From Bacilli bacterium (GTDB lineage: Bacteria > Bacillota_I > Bacilli_A > RF39 > UBA660), in NCBI GenBank assembly GCA_017472015.1, contig JAFURC010000008.1:1-58356 (forward strand): DNA of 58,356 bases. Reading direction: 5' to 3'. Below, piece after piece: positions 25,037 through 33,356 of the stretch. The notes beneath the pieces are model-generated. The model did not search any database, was not told where the DNA came from, and saw nothing but the letters and a program-made list of their open reading frames with translations. Each line of letters begins with the position of its first letter. The first letter of the stretch is position 1. Position numbers and translations under genes: made by a program.

Positions 25037-26929
25037 TTAAGAAGTAGGTGTTAAAGATAATCTAAATGTTGCATACGAACCTGAATATCCAAGAGTTCCG
25101 CTATAATAAAATATTCCTCCACTAGCATCATTGTCAAACGCTCCACTTCGCATAACCCATGGATCAGTTTTAGTTAGAAAACTTGCTGTATCATTATACC
25201 AACCTGCGGTTTCTCCAAAAGCATGACCATAACACGTTGAACCACTACATGCTGTACTATATGCTGTTGACGTATAATTGTCATAATACTTACTTTCCGG
25301 AGCACTTGTAAAATCAGCATAATCGTAGATTGATGTAGCACCAAATGTTGAACTTGCCGTTGTTAAATACCCCATCATATATTCAAAAGCACCACCATTC
25401 ATATCATATATTCCTGTAATATTACCAGTTGTTGACGCCCCAATTCCATTCTCCTCACTCACAAAAATTCCATTTTCAATTCCATAATCATATGAATATG
25501 ATTTATCATCACTATCAACATAACTAGGACTTCCACTACTTCTACCAGTATATAATTCAGTATCATTATTAACATATATTTCTTTATTAACATCACTATA
25601 ATTTAAATTTCCAAATTTTCCATATACACTTTGGGATAAATATGCAACTGCTGCCCATTCAATATTTTTCATCATATGACTATTTAAATTGGAAAAACCA
25701 ACATTCGTTTCAAAGTTTCTAGCTAAAGTAAATTGTGTGCTTATTGTTTGCTCTCTTAATGATTTTACATTGGGTAACACATTAATATTTAAACTAGTAT
25801 TATTACAATAAGTTGCCAACACACTAGAATAACATGAATTAGTTGTATCTGTACTTGTCTCAAATTTTCCTGCCCAAAATCCTTCCAATATTTGCGTTCC
25901 AAATGTAAATGCAGGTGGAATTATATAACCATTATCAGCAGTAGTTTGACTCGAAGATATAAATTTTACCAATACTTCATTTGTATCATCAGAAATCTTA
26001 TATTCATATCTTGGTATCCAAACAAACATAGCTCTTACATCTGAAGATATATCAAGAGTATCTCCAACTGACTTACTAACACTATTATTTAATACAACTG
26101 CATTAGCCCATTCTTGATTTACATAACTATACCATTTAGTTTCAGTATCAGCCACTATCCAATCGTTTCCATTATAATAAACCGGAACTAATTTATCATC
26201 ATTTATATTAAGCTCGATATAAAAGCCATCAATCGTTAAATTACTAGTAACATTAGGTATTGTAAGAACCCTATTAGAATAAATATAACTATTATCACTA
26301 TTTACAATATTAATACTATCTGGTATAGAATTTTTAAACTCAATATTTAAAGTATCACCATCCATAACATAACTAGGATAATTATTGTTAACTATATTTT
26401 CATAAGTAATATTATGCATTATTCTAAATTCAAAATTAACATCTAAATTATATTCTGTTAAATTTTTATCATATAGTTCTTGATTATATTTAATTGTTAA
26501 AAGAAATTCCTTAATTACTCCAAGTTTGCAATTATTCTCTTGATCACAAATGACCTCTTTTAAAGAATAATCACTTAAGGAATAAGTAAGATTATCAGGG
26601 AGTCCTGTTATATTATAAATTCCTACTTCCATATTTCCAAAATTAGTTACTTGTATTTTGTAAGTAATTGTTGAAGTTTCTTCTGGTAAAGAAATATTCG
26701 CCATAATTCTTGAAACACTATAATCTTCCCCCATAGAAACTCCATCACTTGGAAAAGTACTAGCATCAACACTAATTCCCGTAATTCTTATATCCTTAGC
26801 CAATCTAACTTGCAATCCAATATTTTCAACTGATAAATTTTTATAAAATACTGAATAGCCAATACTAATACTAATAACTAATAAAATTACCGAAAAAAAA
26901 GTTATATAAATAAACTTATTCTTTTTCAT
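25037..26929 (-). CDS. Exported protein with FGE/C-type-lectin-like C-terminal domain
   Basis: 630 residues. An N-terminal membrane/signal segment at 7-27 is followed by a beta-sandwich region (about 40-235) like TasA/DUF repeats. The C-terminal half from FVWIPRYEYKI (302-312) to the end follows the formylglycine-generating-enzyme/C-type-lectin fold: GIYDMNGGAFEYMMGYL (507-523), WVMRSGAFDNDASGG (591-605) and YATFRLSLTP (619-628). The FGE active-site cysteines are not in recognisable positions, so binding is likelier than catalysis. It overlaps the DUF5305 gene by 14 bp and closes the fibre operon; an adhesive tip or binding subunit is the inferred role. Confidence 0.78.
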   Translation of the reverse strand: MKKNKFIYITFFSVILLVISISIGYSVFYKNLSVENIGLQVRLAKDIRITGISVDASTFPSDGVSMGEDYSVSRIMANISLPEETSTITYKIQVTNFGNMEVGIYNITGLPDNLTYSLSDYSLKEVICDQENNCKLGVIKEFLLTIKYNQELYDKNLTEYNLDVNFEFRIMHNITYENIVNNNYPSYVMDGDTLNIEFKNSIPDSINIVNSDNSYIYSNRVLTIPNVTSNLTIDGFYIELNINDDKLVPVYYNGNDWIVADTETKWYSYVNQEWANAVVLNNSVSKSVGDTLDISSDVRAMFVWIPRYEYKISDDTNEVLVKFISSSQTTADNGYIIPPAFTFGTQILEGFWAGKFETSTDTTNSCYSSVLATYCNNTSLNINVLPNVKSLREQTISTQFTLARNFETNVGFSNLNSHMMKNIEWAAVAYLSQSVYGKFGNLNYSDVNKEIYVNNDTELYTGRSSGSPSYVDSDDKSYSYDYGIENGIFVSEENGIGASTTGNITGIYDMNGGAFEYMMGYLTTASSTFGATSIYDYADFTSAPESKYYDNYTSTAYSTACSGSTCYGHAFGETAGWYNDTASFLTKTDPWVMRSGAFDNDASGGIFYYSGTLGYSGSYATFRLSLTPTS

Positions 26930-28124
26930 ATTTACCTTCTAAATCAATCGATTTTATTGTATGTAAATAAAGATCATTATCATCTTTTATATAAAAATAA
27001 CATTTATGATGACTTGTAACATTATAATACATAATTGGTAATTTTAAATTATCACGAACATCTAATAATTCTTGAAATTTATTAATTTTTATAACTGTAA
27101 GTTTTTCTAAATCTGGAAAAAACTCTGTTTCAACAACTAATCTATCATATTCATTTAAAATCTTTTTCACGATTTTATCATAAATTGATCTTTTTCGATT
27201 AAATACTAATAACAATTTAATTATAATAAATAACATCAAAGCCGATAAAATAAGTACTAGAATTGCCTGAATTAATAAAATTATATTATTATTTAAAACA
27301 TATTCTGATTTTTTAATTACTTTATTTGATTCATTTATTTCATTATAATTAAGTTGAATAGTTATCGATCTTTCAGTTAAAGGAATTACAATTGCCATTT
27401 CTCTATTATCATTTAAAGAAAAAACTTCTTCTACATTTGTATTTTTATTATTTATTTTTAAATAAACTATTAAATTGCTTTTGACATCTAATCCATATGA
27501 TGATTTAAATCTATTTGCTAAACTATTATAATAATTATAATCAATATCTAGTTTTTCTGATATTTCATAAAAATTCTTATTATTAATATTTATTTTCTTA
27601 TCATTTAATAAATTATATTGTTTTTGAAAGAAAGTATTTTTACCACTTGGGTCAGTAATAACTAATTTACCTATTATTTTATATGTTGACTCTAAATCGA
27701 TATTTTTATCAATTTGAAAATTGTAATTAAAATCTAAATCAATATGATCAATTATACTGGCCACATATAACATATCTTTATCTAAATAATCATTTTCATA
27801 AAAATCATTTTCTTTTAAATAAACTTTATAATCTAAGTTACTTTTTTCGTAATAATTAATATCTTCTAAATCAACATAATTAATAGTTTTAGAAAACAAA
27901 TTAAATCCAATTAATACAAGTGCAAGAAAAATTATTATACAGATAATTAATCTTGCATTATAACTAAAATAGATTCTTAAAGATTTAACTTTTTTTTCTT
28001 TAACTAAATTTATATCTTTGGGATCTATCATTTTCTCTTGAACTAAGTCTTTAGTTTTGGAATTCAACTTCTTTTTTGTCGTTGAATTCTTACTTTTGGA
28101 ACTTACTTTCTTTTCTCCCTTCAT
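26916..28124 (-). CDS. DUF5305 membrane protein
   Basis: 402 residues. A lysine-rich cytosolic N-terminus (1-50), one membrane segment (about 54-75), an extracellular region including KVYLKENDFYENDYLDKDML and the LANRFKSSYGLDV segment, a second membrane segment (about 283-305) and a cytosolic tail. This is the DUF5305 pattern, a family found next to SipW-type signal peptidases and TasA-like proteins in Bacillota and archaea. It lies between the peptidase gene (11 bp) and the lectin gene. A role in fibre export or assembly is inferred. Confidence 0.8.
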   Translation of the reverse strand: MKGEKKVSSKSKNSTTKKKLNSKTKDLVQEKMIDPKDINLVKEKKVKSLRIYFSYNARLIICIIIFLALVLIGFNLFSKTINYVDLEDINYYEKSNLDYKVYLKENDFYENDYLDKDMLYVASIIDHIDLDFNYNFQIDKNIDLESTYKIIGKLVITDPSGKNTFFQKQYNLLNDKKININNKNFYEISEKLDIDYNYYNSLANRFKSSYGLDVKSNLIVYLKINNKNTNVEEVFSLNDNREMAIVIPLTERSITIQLNYNEINESNKVIKKSEYVLNNNIILLIQAILVLILSALMLFIIIKLLLVFNRKRSIYDKIVKKILNEYDRLVVETEFFPDLEKLTVIKINKFQELLDVRDNLKLPIMYYNVTSHHKCYFYIKDDNDLYLHTIKSIDLEGKYEKE

Positions 28125-28135
28125 ATTATTTCCTC

Positions 28136-29269
28136 CTATAATTCATTTACCCAAACTGTTGGATATCCAATAAATGGTATTTTTAAATTAACTGTTCCAA
28201 TAATCATATCCTCAGTTATTGGATAATTATCAATTGTATTATTTGCATCTCCTTTGGTATAAAAATAATATTCATCTTTATCATTTACAATATTAACTAA
28301 TCTATGTACAACAATAATATCACCATAGTTATAAGCTATCACTTGACCAATTTGTAAATTTTTATATTCGTTTTCATCTTTAATTTTTTCTATTATAACT
28401 AAATCACCTTTATTTATATTTGGTTGCATACTACCGCTGGCTATAGCAATAATATAATAACGAAAATATCCGGATGTAAAATAAACAATTGTTAAAATAA
28501 GAGATAAAGTTAATAAAAAAGCTAATATACTTACCTTTTTATAATCTCTTTCTATTTCTTGATCTTTTGCTTTATCAAAGAATAGATATGTATTGTATAA
28601 AACAAGAAGAGGTAATAATAAATTAACAATTGAAGCAATATATTCATTTGGATTAGGAATAATTGGAATTAAATAACCATATAAATTCATAACCAATAAA
28701 TATAAAATTGCTGGTTTATACCCTACTTTAAGAGATAAATAAGTACATAAAATATTTTCAGTTATTGCTGGTAAAAAAGTTAAAGCAATAAAAATAAATT
28801 TTTGATAATTATTATTTAATACAGCAAAATAAATAATATTAGTTAAATCTAAAAATAAAAATAATATAAATGTCGTTAGGATTAAAAGTTTACTATTTTC
28901 AGATTTTTTTAACATCATGTACCTAAAAAATTCTTTAAGAATAATTAACAAAATTGTTGGAATAATAAAATTAATCAAACCATTAAGAGTATAATAATTA
29001 TCTATTCTGGCAAAAGTAATTATGATTCCAGAAATATAATATAATAAAAAGAAAACTAATAATATTATAAATATATTAAAAATAATATCCTTGGTATATC
29101 TATGCCTATCTTTTTCAAAGCCAAACATGAATTTAAAAATAATTAGCACAATAACTAAAAAGACAATAATACCATAATTTTTTAGTATACTTGAGACAAA
29201 ACTATTTAGAATAAAGATAATGAAAATGATTAATTGAAAAATTAATAATTTCTTATAACTAAATTTCAT
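28136..29269 (-). CDS. SipW-type (ER-type) signal peptidase I with polytopic N-terminal domain
   Basis: 377 residues. Residues 1-270 contain about eight membrane helices. The catalytic S26 domain begins at 277 with ASGSMQPNINKGDLVII: Ser280 is the nucleophile, and His322 in IVVHRLVNI replaces the lysine of ordinary bacterial enzymes, as in SipW and eukaryotic/archaeal peptidases; D341 in KGDAN is also conserved. SipW cleaves TasA-type subunits. The large extra membrane domain is unusual, since Bacillus SipW is under 200 residues. AGGAGG precedes the start. Confidence 0.9.
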   Translation of the reverse strand: MKFSYKKLLIFQLIIFIIFILNSFVSSILKNYGIIVFLVIVLIIFKFMFGFEKDRHRYTKDIIFNIFIILLVFFLLYYISGIIITFARIDNYYTLNGLINFIIPTILLIILKEFFRYMMLKKSENSKLLILTTFILFLFLDLTNIIYFAVLNNNYQKFIFIALTFLPAITENILCTYLSLKVGYKPAILYLLVMNLYGYLIPIIPNPNEYIASIVNLLLPLLVLYNTYLFFDKAKDQEIERDYKKVSILAFLLTLSLILTIVYFTSGYFRYYIIAIASGSMQPNINKGDLVIIEKIKDENEYKNLQIGQVIAYNYGDIIVVHRLVNIVNDKDEYYFYTKGDANNTIDNYPITEDMIIGTVNLKIPFIGYPTVWVNEL

Positions 29270-29305
29270 TTTTTCCTCCTAAATAATCTTGTTAAAATAT
29301 ACTAA

Positions 29306-29343
29306 CTTTGGGTACAATAATAAATTTAATACTGTACCCAAAG
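29306..29343 (-). repeat. 11-bp stem-loop between fibre subunit and peptidase genes
   Basis: CTTTGGGTACA (29306-29316) and its exact complement (29333-29343) flank a 16-nt loop. There is no T-run, so it is more likely an mRNA-stabilising or partial-termination hairpin that would keep subunit mRNA in excess over peptidase mRNA. Confidence 0.65.
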
Positions 29344-29353
29344 ATAAGTAATT

Positions 29354-30040
29354 TTAGTTACTAGTATCAGATGTACTATAGTTTAAATTGATATCACCAA
29401 ATTCAACAGTAAAATCTTCAGCTGTATTTATTTTATCTCCTGCGGTGTATTCAATAGTTACAGTAACAAGTTCAGAAGCATTTTGAGCTAGTGTGCGTCC
29501 GGTAATATTACTTACTGAAGTTGTTAAATCTTTAGTTGCTTGTGAATCTCCAACTGTTAAAGTTAAAGTAATATTTTCGCAATCTAAATCTACTTTTGCT
29601 TGTTCTGCATTTTTTGTATCTCCAGTTACTTTAGTAGTACAATTTCTTGTTTTTCCAGTTACAACTTCATTAAATACAATACTTTTTAAGAAAGCATCAT
29701 ATGAACCAATGTTTTTTACATAAAATTCATATACAACTTTTTGATTTCTTGCAGTAAATGTTGCAGATAATCCAGAAATTGTTGTTCCATTAATTTCTGC
29801 ATCTGCTGCTGTAAGAGTATCTGGAGTTTTAGTTGGTGTTACTTTTACACCAGTTACTGCTTCAACTCCTGTATTATCTTTAAGGAAAACAACTTTAAAG
29901 TTTTCAGCTCCAGGACTAACTTCAGCTCCTGATTGAATTGTTAGACTTGTATTATATGCAGCAAAACCTAATGAAACTCCAACAACAGCAACTAATAAAG
30001 CAACGATTGCAATTATCTTTGTACTTCTATTTTTTTCCAT
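29354..30040 (-). CDS. TasA-like matrix fibre subunit
   Basis: 228 residues. The N-terminus MEKNRSTKIIAIVALLVAVV with GFAAYNTSLTIQSGA is a SipW-type signal segment. The mature part is a low-complexity beta protein rich in Thr, Val and Asn with an internal Cys pair (about 133 and 154). This resembles TasA/camelysin biofilm-fibre subunits, whose pairing with a SipW peptidase is known. It carries the strongest ribosome binding site in the window, AAAGGAGGTGAATT, fitting an abundant structural protein. It is first in the operon. Confidence 0.8.
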   Translation of the reverse strand: MEKNRSTKIIAIVALLVAVVGVSLGFAAYNTSLTIQSGAEVSPGAENFKVVFLKDNTGVEAVTGVKVTPTKTPDTLTAADAEINGTTISGLSATFTARNQKVVYEFYVKNIGSYDAFLKSIVFNEVVTGKTRNCTTKVTGDTKNAEQAKVDLDCENITLTLTVGDSQATKDLTTSVSNITGRTLAQNASELVTVTIEYTAGDKINTAEDFTVEFGDINLNYSTSDTSN

Positions 30041-30162
30041 AATTCACCTCCTTTTTTTATCTATAGCACATTACTGAAATACCTTATATAAAGATTATCA
30101 TATGCTACCTATTATCATTATCACACACTTTCTAAAAAATGTCTACATATTTTTTATTTTTC

Positions 30163-30239
30163 CAGGATAAATTCATAAATTAAGGAATTAGAGATTGTTA
30201 AGCAATTTTTCTAATTCCTTAATTTATGAATTTATCCTG
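30163..30239. repeat. 30-bp perfect inverted repeat (long hairpin)
   Basis: The arms 30163-30192 and 30210-30239 are exact reverse complements over 30 bp, with a 17-nt loop that can itself pair (ATTG/CAAT). On the plus strand the hairpin is followed by a T8 run. It lies between the ABC-binding-protein terminator and the fibre gene promoter. It could be a miniature inverted-repeat element, a block on antisense transcription or a structured RNA. Confidence 0.85.
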
Positions 30240-30261
30240 TAATTTTTTTTGTTTTTCTTGT

Positions 30262-30317
30262 AAAAAACGAGTTTTTGAAAGTAATTCAAAATAGAATTTT
30301 TTTCATTAAACTCGTTT
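30262..30317 (-). terminator. Terminator of the substrate-binding protein gene
   Basis: AAACGAGTTT (30265-30274) pairs with AAACTCGTTT (30308-30317), followed on the minus strand by TTTTT. Confidence 0.75.
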
Positions 30318-30324
30318 AAATTAT

Positions 30325-31305
30325 TTATTTTTGATAAATTAAATCAGAATAACTAACTCTTTTACCTAATTGATTAGCATTTATCATGATATCTTGTAAA
30401 AGATTAAATGACTCTTCTGTGAAATTAGTAGTTTTTGGCCAAGTGTCTGCTTCTTTATAACGATCGATTACAGTTATTAAGTCCTCTAATTTGGTATCTG
30501 GGAAATCTTCTATTATAGAGATAGCAATTGTTTTGGAATCATTTTCATGAACAAAGTCTAGTCCTTTTTGAATAGCTCTTGTAAATTTTTCAATTATATC
30601 GGGATTTTCTTCAAGATAAGAAATTCTCGTATTGTAAGCAGTATAAGGAACTACTCCTCCAAGTTCTCCAAGTGATGCAACGATATAACCATATCCTTCT
30701 TTTTCAACTAAGGTTGCATTTGGTTCAAATAAACTAACAAAGTCTCCTGTTCCTCCAATGAATGCTCCTTGCATTGCAGCAAAGGCAACACTAGTATCAA
30801 TTGTTAAATCTTTCTTAGGATCAATATTATTTTTTGTTAAAATATATTCAAGAGTCATTTCAGGCATTCCCCCAATACGTCCACCTATTATATACTTTCC
30901 TTTCAAGTCTTCTAAAGTAAAGTTTTCAATTTCTCGACGAGAAACTATAAAACTTCCATCTTTTTGAGTTAATTGTGCGAATGTTTTTAAATAATCTTTT
31001 TCGCCTTGATTATATACATATATTGTTGCTTCTGATCCGGAAAAACCAATGTCAACATCACCTGATAAAACTGCTGCTGTTACTTTATCAGCACCACTTG
31101 CTAAAGTTATTTCAACATCAAGACCCTCTTCTTCAAAGAACCCTTCATTAACAGCAACATACTGAGGGGCATAAAAAATACTATGCGCAACTTCAGCAAC
31201 CCTTACTTTAACTAAATCATTATCTTTTTCAAAATTAAATAAAACACTAGATGCTATTAAAAAGATAATTAAAAAAGCAGTAATTGTAATTATTTTTTTC
31301 TTCAT
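30325..31305 (-). CDS. ABC transporter substrate-binding protein (NMT1/SsuA family)
   Basis: 326 residues from ATG at 31305; an ATG 15 bp upstream is too early because the GGAGG site lies between the two. An N-terminal membrane anchor (residues 5-22) without a lipobox cysteine is followed by the periplasmic-binding fold of the nitrate/sulfonate/taurine/pyrimidine-precursor family: AEVAHSIFYAPQYVAVNEGF, GADKVTAAVLSGDVDIGFSG and GGRIGGMPEMTLEYIL. Its ATPase and permease partners are probably the pair at 42.5-44.0 kb. The ligand cannot be read. Confidence 0.88.
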   Translation of the reverse strand: MKKKIITITAFLIIFLIASSVLFNFEKDNDLVKVRVAEVAHSIFYAPQYVAVNEGFFEEEGLDVEITLASGADKVTAAVLSGDVDIGFSGSEATIYVYNQGEKDYLKTFAQLTQKDGSFIVSRREIENFTLEDLKGKYIIGGRIGGMPEMTLEYILTKNNIDPKKDLTIDTSVAFAAMQGAFIGGTGDFVSLFEPNATLVEKEGYGYIVASLGELGGVVPYTAYNTRISYLEENPDIIEKFTRAIQKGLDFVHENDSKTIAISIIEDFPDTKLEDLITVIDRYKEADTWPKTTNFTEESFNLLQDIMINANQLGKRVSYSDLIYQK

Positions 31306-31437
31306 TCTTCCTCCAATCAAAGTATTATATGTAAAAACCTAAACATAAGTTAAAAAAATAACTAAATTAGATGAATTAAATTATTAAATATGATAAAATA
31401 AGAAAAAAATTAATTGAAGTTAAAAAAAGGAGTAAAA

Positions 31438-31464
31438 ATGAATATTAAGGAAAAAAATGAGTAA
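31438..31464 (+). CDS. Eight-codon upstream ORF before the zincin gene
   Basis: ATG to TAA, predicted MNIKEKNE, with the good site AAAAAAGGAG. The following gene starts three bases later with MNIKEKDD and a weaker site, so this looks like a tandem duplication of the start region that now acts as a leader ORF with possible reinitiation. Confidence 0.5.
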   Translation: MNIKEKNE

Positions 31465-31466
31465 AA

Positions 31467-32324
31467 ATGAATATTAAAGAAAAAGATGATTTAGAATTAA
31501 TTAAGGAATTATTTGAGATTAATAAAATAAAAGACTATATAAACTATTTAGAGAAAATACAAGAAAAATGGAATAGTTTAGGAAAAAAGGAAAAAAAAGT
31601 ATTTTTAAATAATATTCATGAAGTATTTTATTTTTACTTCATGAGTTTAAGAGTTGATTACAATTTATTTAATGAAAAATCATATACTGTATATAAACCT
31701 AAAGATTCTATGAAATATTTTATTACTAAACAATTTTGTGGAATGCAAAAAATAGATGAAGTTAATGAATATATTGATGAACTTAAATTATTACTTAGTA
31801 ATTTTACTGATAAACATAATACTGAAAGAGTTTCTAAAAATGATATTGATAATTTATTTAATTTAGTTTATCAAAAGTATCCAAAACTTGAAGAAATTTT
31901 TTCTAGTGTAGAGATAGAAATTTTATTATTTAATAATACTGATAAAATATCTAACTCTTTAACTACTCCTTCTTTAGATAATAAGCACTTTACGATTTAT
32001 TGTTTATATATGAAAGATGAACCTGATAGAAAAAGAGTTGAAGATATTCACTATTATGTTTTTTTACATGAACTTGGTCATATTCTTTCTTGGCTTGTAA
32101 CTAATAAAAATCAAGTGCCATCTTCATTTATTGAAGATACTAAAGAAAGTTATACAGGTTTAACTATAAATAATCCAGATGCTTTAGAAGTATTTGCAGA
32201 TAGTTTTGCTATGTTAGTTATGCATGAATCCAATTATTCTTATGCTAATCCTTTTGAACATTTCCATGAAAATCATTATGTTGTTTTAAAAAAATACTTT
32301 GATAAATTAATAAATGAATTATAA
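31467..32324 (+). CDS. Putative zinc metallopeptidase (HELGH)
   Basis: 285 residues, soluble, no signal peptide. The zinc motif FLHELGHIL (HELGH at 201-205) is followed 36 residues later by ALEVFADSFAM, where E241 or D245 may be the third ligand. The helical N-terminal 150 residues match nothing I recognise. Related in layout to small phage/ICE-borne zincins. Substrate unknown. A promoter-like TGATAAAAT (31391-31399) lies about 45 bp upstream of the short leader ORF. Confidence 0.72.
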   Translation: MNIKEKDDLELIKELFEINKIKDYINYLEKIQEKWNSLGKKEKKVFLNNIHEVFYFYFMSLRVDYNLFNEKSYTVYKPKDSMKYFITKQFCGMQKIDEVNEYIDELKLLLSNFTDKHNTERVSKNDIDNLFNLVYQKYPKLEEIFSSVEIEILLFNNTDKISNSLTTPSLDNKHFTIYCLYMKDEPDRKRVEDIHYYVFLHELGHILSWLVTNKNQVPSSFIEDTKESYTGLTINNPDALEVFADSFAMLVMHESNYSYANPFEHFHENHYVVLKKYFDKLINEL

Positions 32325-32336
32325 TTTTTATTATAG

Positions 32337-32374
32337 AAGAACAAAATTTTACAAGTTGTTCTTTTTGTTTTTTT
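32337..32374 (+). terminator. Terminator of the zincin gene
   Basis: An 8-bp stem AAGAACAA/TTGTTCTT is followed by TTTTG and a second T-run. Confidence 0.8.
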
Positions 32375-32423
32375 ATTAAGAGTTATTTTAATTAATTTAG
32401 TCAATAATATAAATGGTGATAAT

Positions 32424-33356
32424 ATGCAAATTAGAATTGGTTATTTAGGAAGTCCACATACTTTAAAAGAAAAATTTCATACGATGACTTTAAAAAAATA
32501 TCAAAGTTTAGATAACAAAGATGAATTAGATAAAATTATAATCGAAAATTTGAAGTTTTTAGATAAAACAATTGATTATAATATTCAAAATAAGATTTAT
32601 TTTTATAGGATGACTCATAATTTGTTTCCTTTAGCAACTGTTAAAGATATTGATTATGATTATTCTAAATTCAAAAATATTTGTCTTGAAATTGGTGAGA
32701 AAATAGAGAAAAATAATATGAGAATAGATGCACATCCAGATCATTTTTGTGTTTTAAGTACTAAAAATGAGGAAGTTTTAGAAAATAGTATTCGAATCAT
32801 TAAAAATCATAAAGATATATTTGATTTACTAAATATTGATTCTAGGATAATACTTCATATTGGAAGCAAAGATCCTACTAAAGAGGAGGCTTTAAAAAGA
32901 TTTAAAGATAATTTTTTAAATTTAGATGAAGATTTAAAAAAAATTATTTTACTTGAAAATGATGATCATATTTATACTGTATCTGAAACGTTAAATTTGT
33001 GTGAGGAACTTGGTATTCCTATGGTTCTTGATTATCATCATTTTAAATGCTTTCATGAAAAAAATGAAAAAATTGAAAGACTTTTACCAAGAATTATAAA
33101 AACATGGGAAAATACTAATTTAAATCCGAAGTTTCATTTTTCATCGCCTCAAAGTTTAAAAGAAAAACGAACGCATAATTTTTATATTGATTATGATTCG
33201 TTTGTTAAATTTTTAAATATTATTACGAAATTTGAAATTGATTTTGATATTATGTTAGAAGCTAAAGGTAAAGATGAGGCTTTATTTAAAATATTGAGAC
33301 AATTAAAATTTTATAAACCATATAAAATGAAAGGTAATATGATTATTTTTGATTAG
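32424..33356 (+). CDS. uvsE: UV damage endonuclease UvsE/UVDE
   Basis: 310 residues, a TIM-barrel metal-dependent endonuclease that nicks DNA 5' of UV lesions. Family motifs: YFYRMTHNLFPL, DAHPDHFCVL, ILHIGSKDP, LENDDHIYT, MVLDYHHFKC, KFHFSSPQ and DIMLEAKGKDEA, which supply the metal ligands. In Bacillus the homologue is made in the forespore, so it fits the sporulation genes nearby. The 3' end overlaps the convergent nagZ by 14 bp. Confidence 0.95.
   Translation: MQIRIGYLGSPHTLKEKFHTMTLKKYQSLDNKDELDKIIIENLKFLDKTIDYNIQNKIYFYRMTHNLFPLATVKDIDYDYSKFKNICLEIGEKIEKNNMRIDAHPDHFCVLSTKNEEVLENSIRIIKNHKDIFDLLNIDSRIILHIGSKDPTKEEALKRFKDNFLNLDEDLKKIILLENDDHIYTVSETLNLCEELGIPMVLDYHHFKCFHEKNEKIERLLPRIIKTWENTNLNPKFHFSSPQSLKEKRTHNFYIDYDSFVKFLNIITKFEIDFDIMLEAKGKDEALFKILRQLKFYKPYKMKGNMIIFD

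Noticed and set aside
25037-25460. Variable region of a diversity-generating retroelement in the lectin-like C-terminus
   Set aside because: The fold fits a DGR target, but there is no reverse transcriptase, no accessory Avd gene and no template repeat in the window.
30325-31320. Riboswitch (NMT1/xanthine or TPP) before the binding-protein gene
   Set aside because: The promoter TATAAT (31329-31324) leaves only about a dozen bases of leader, too short for an aptamer.
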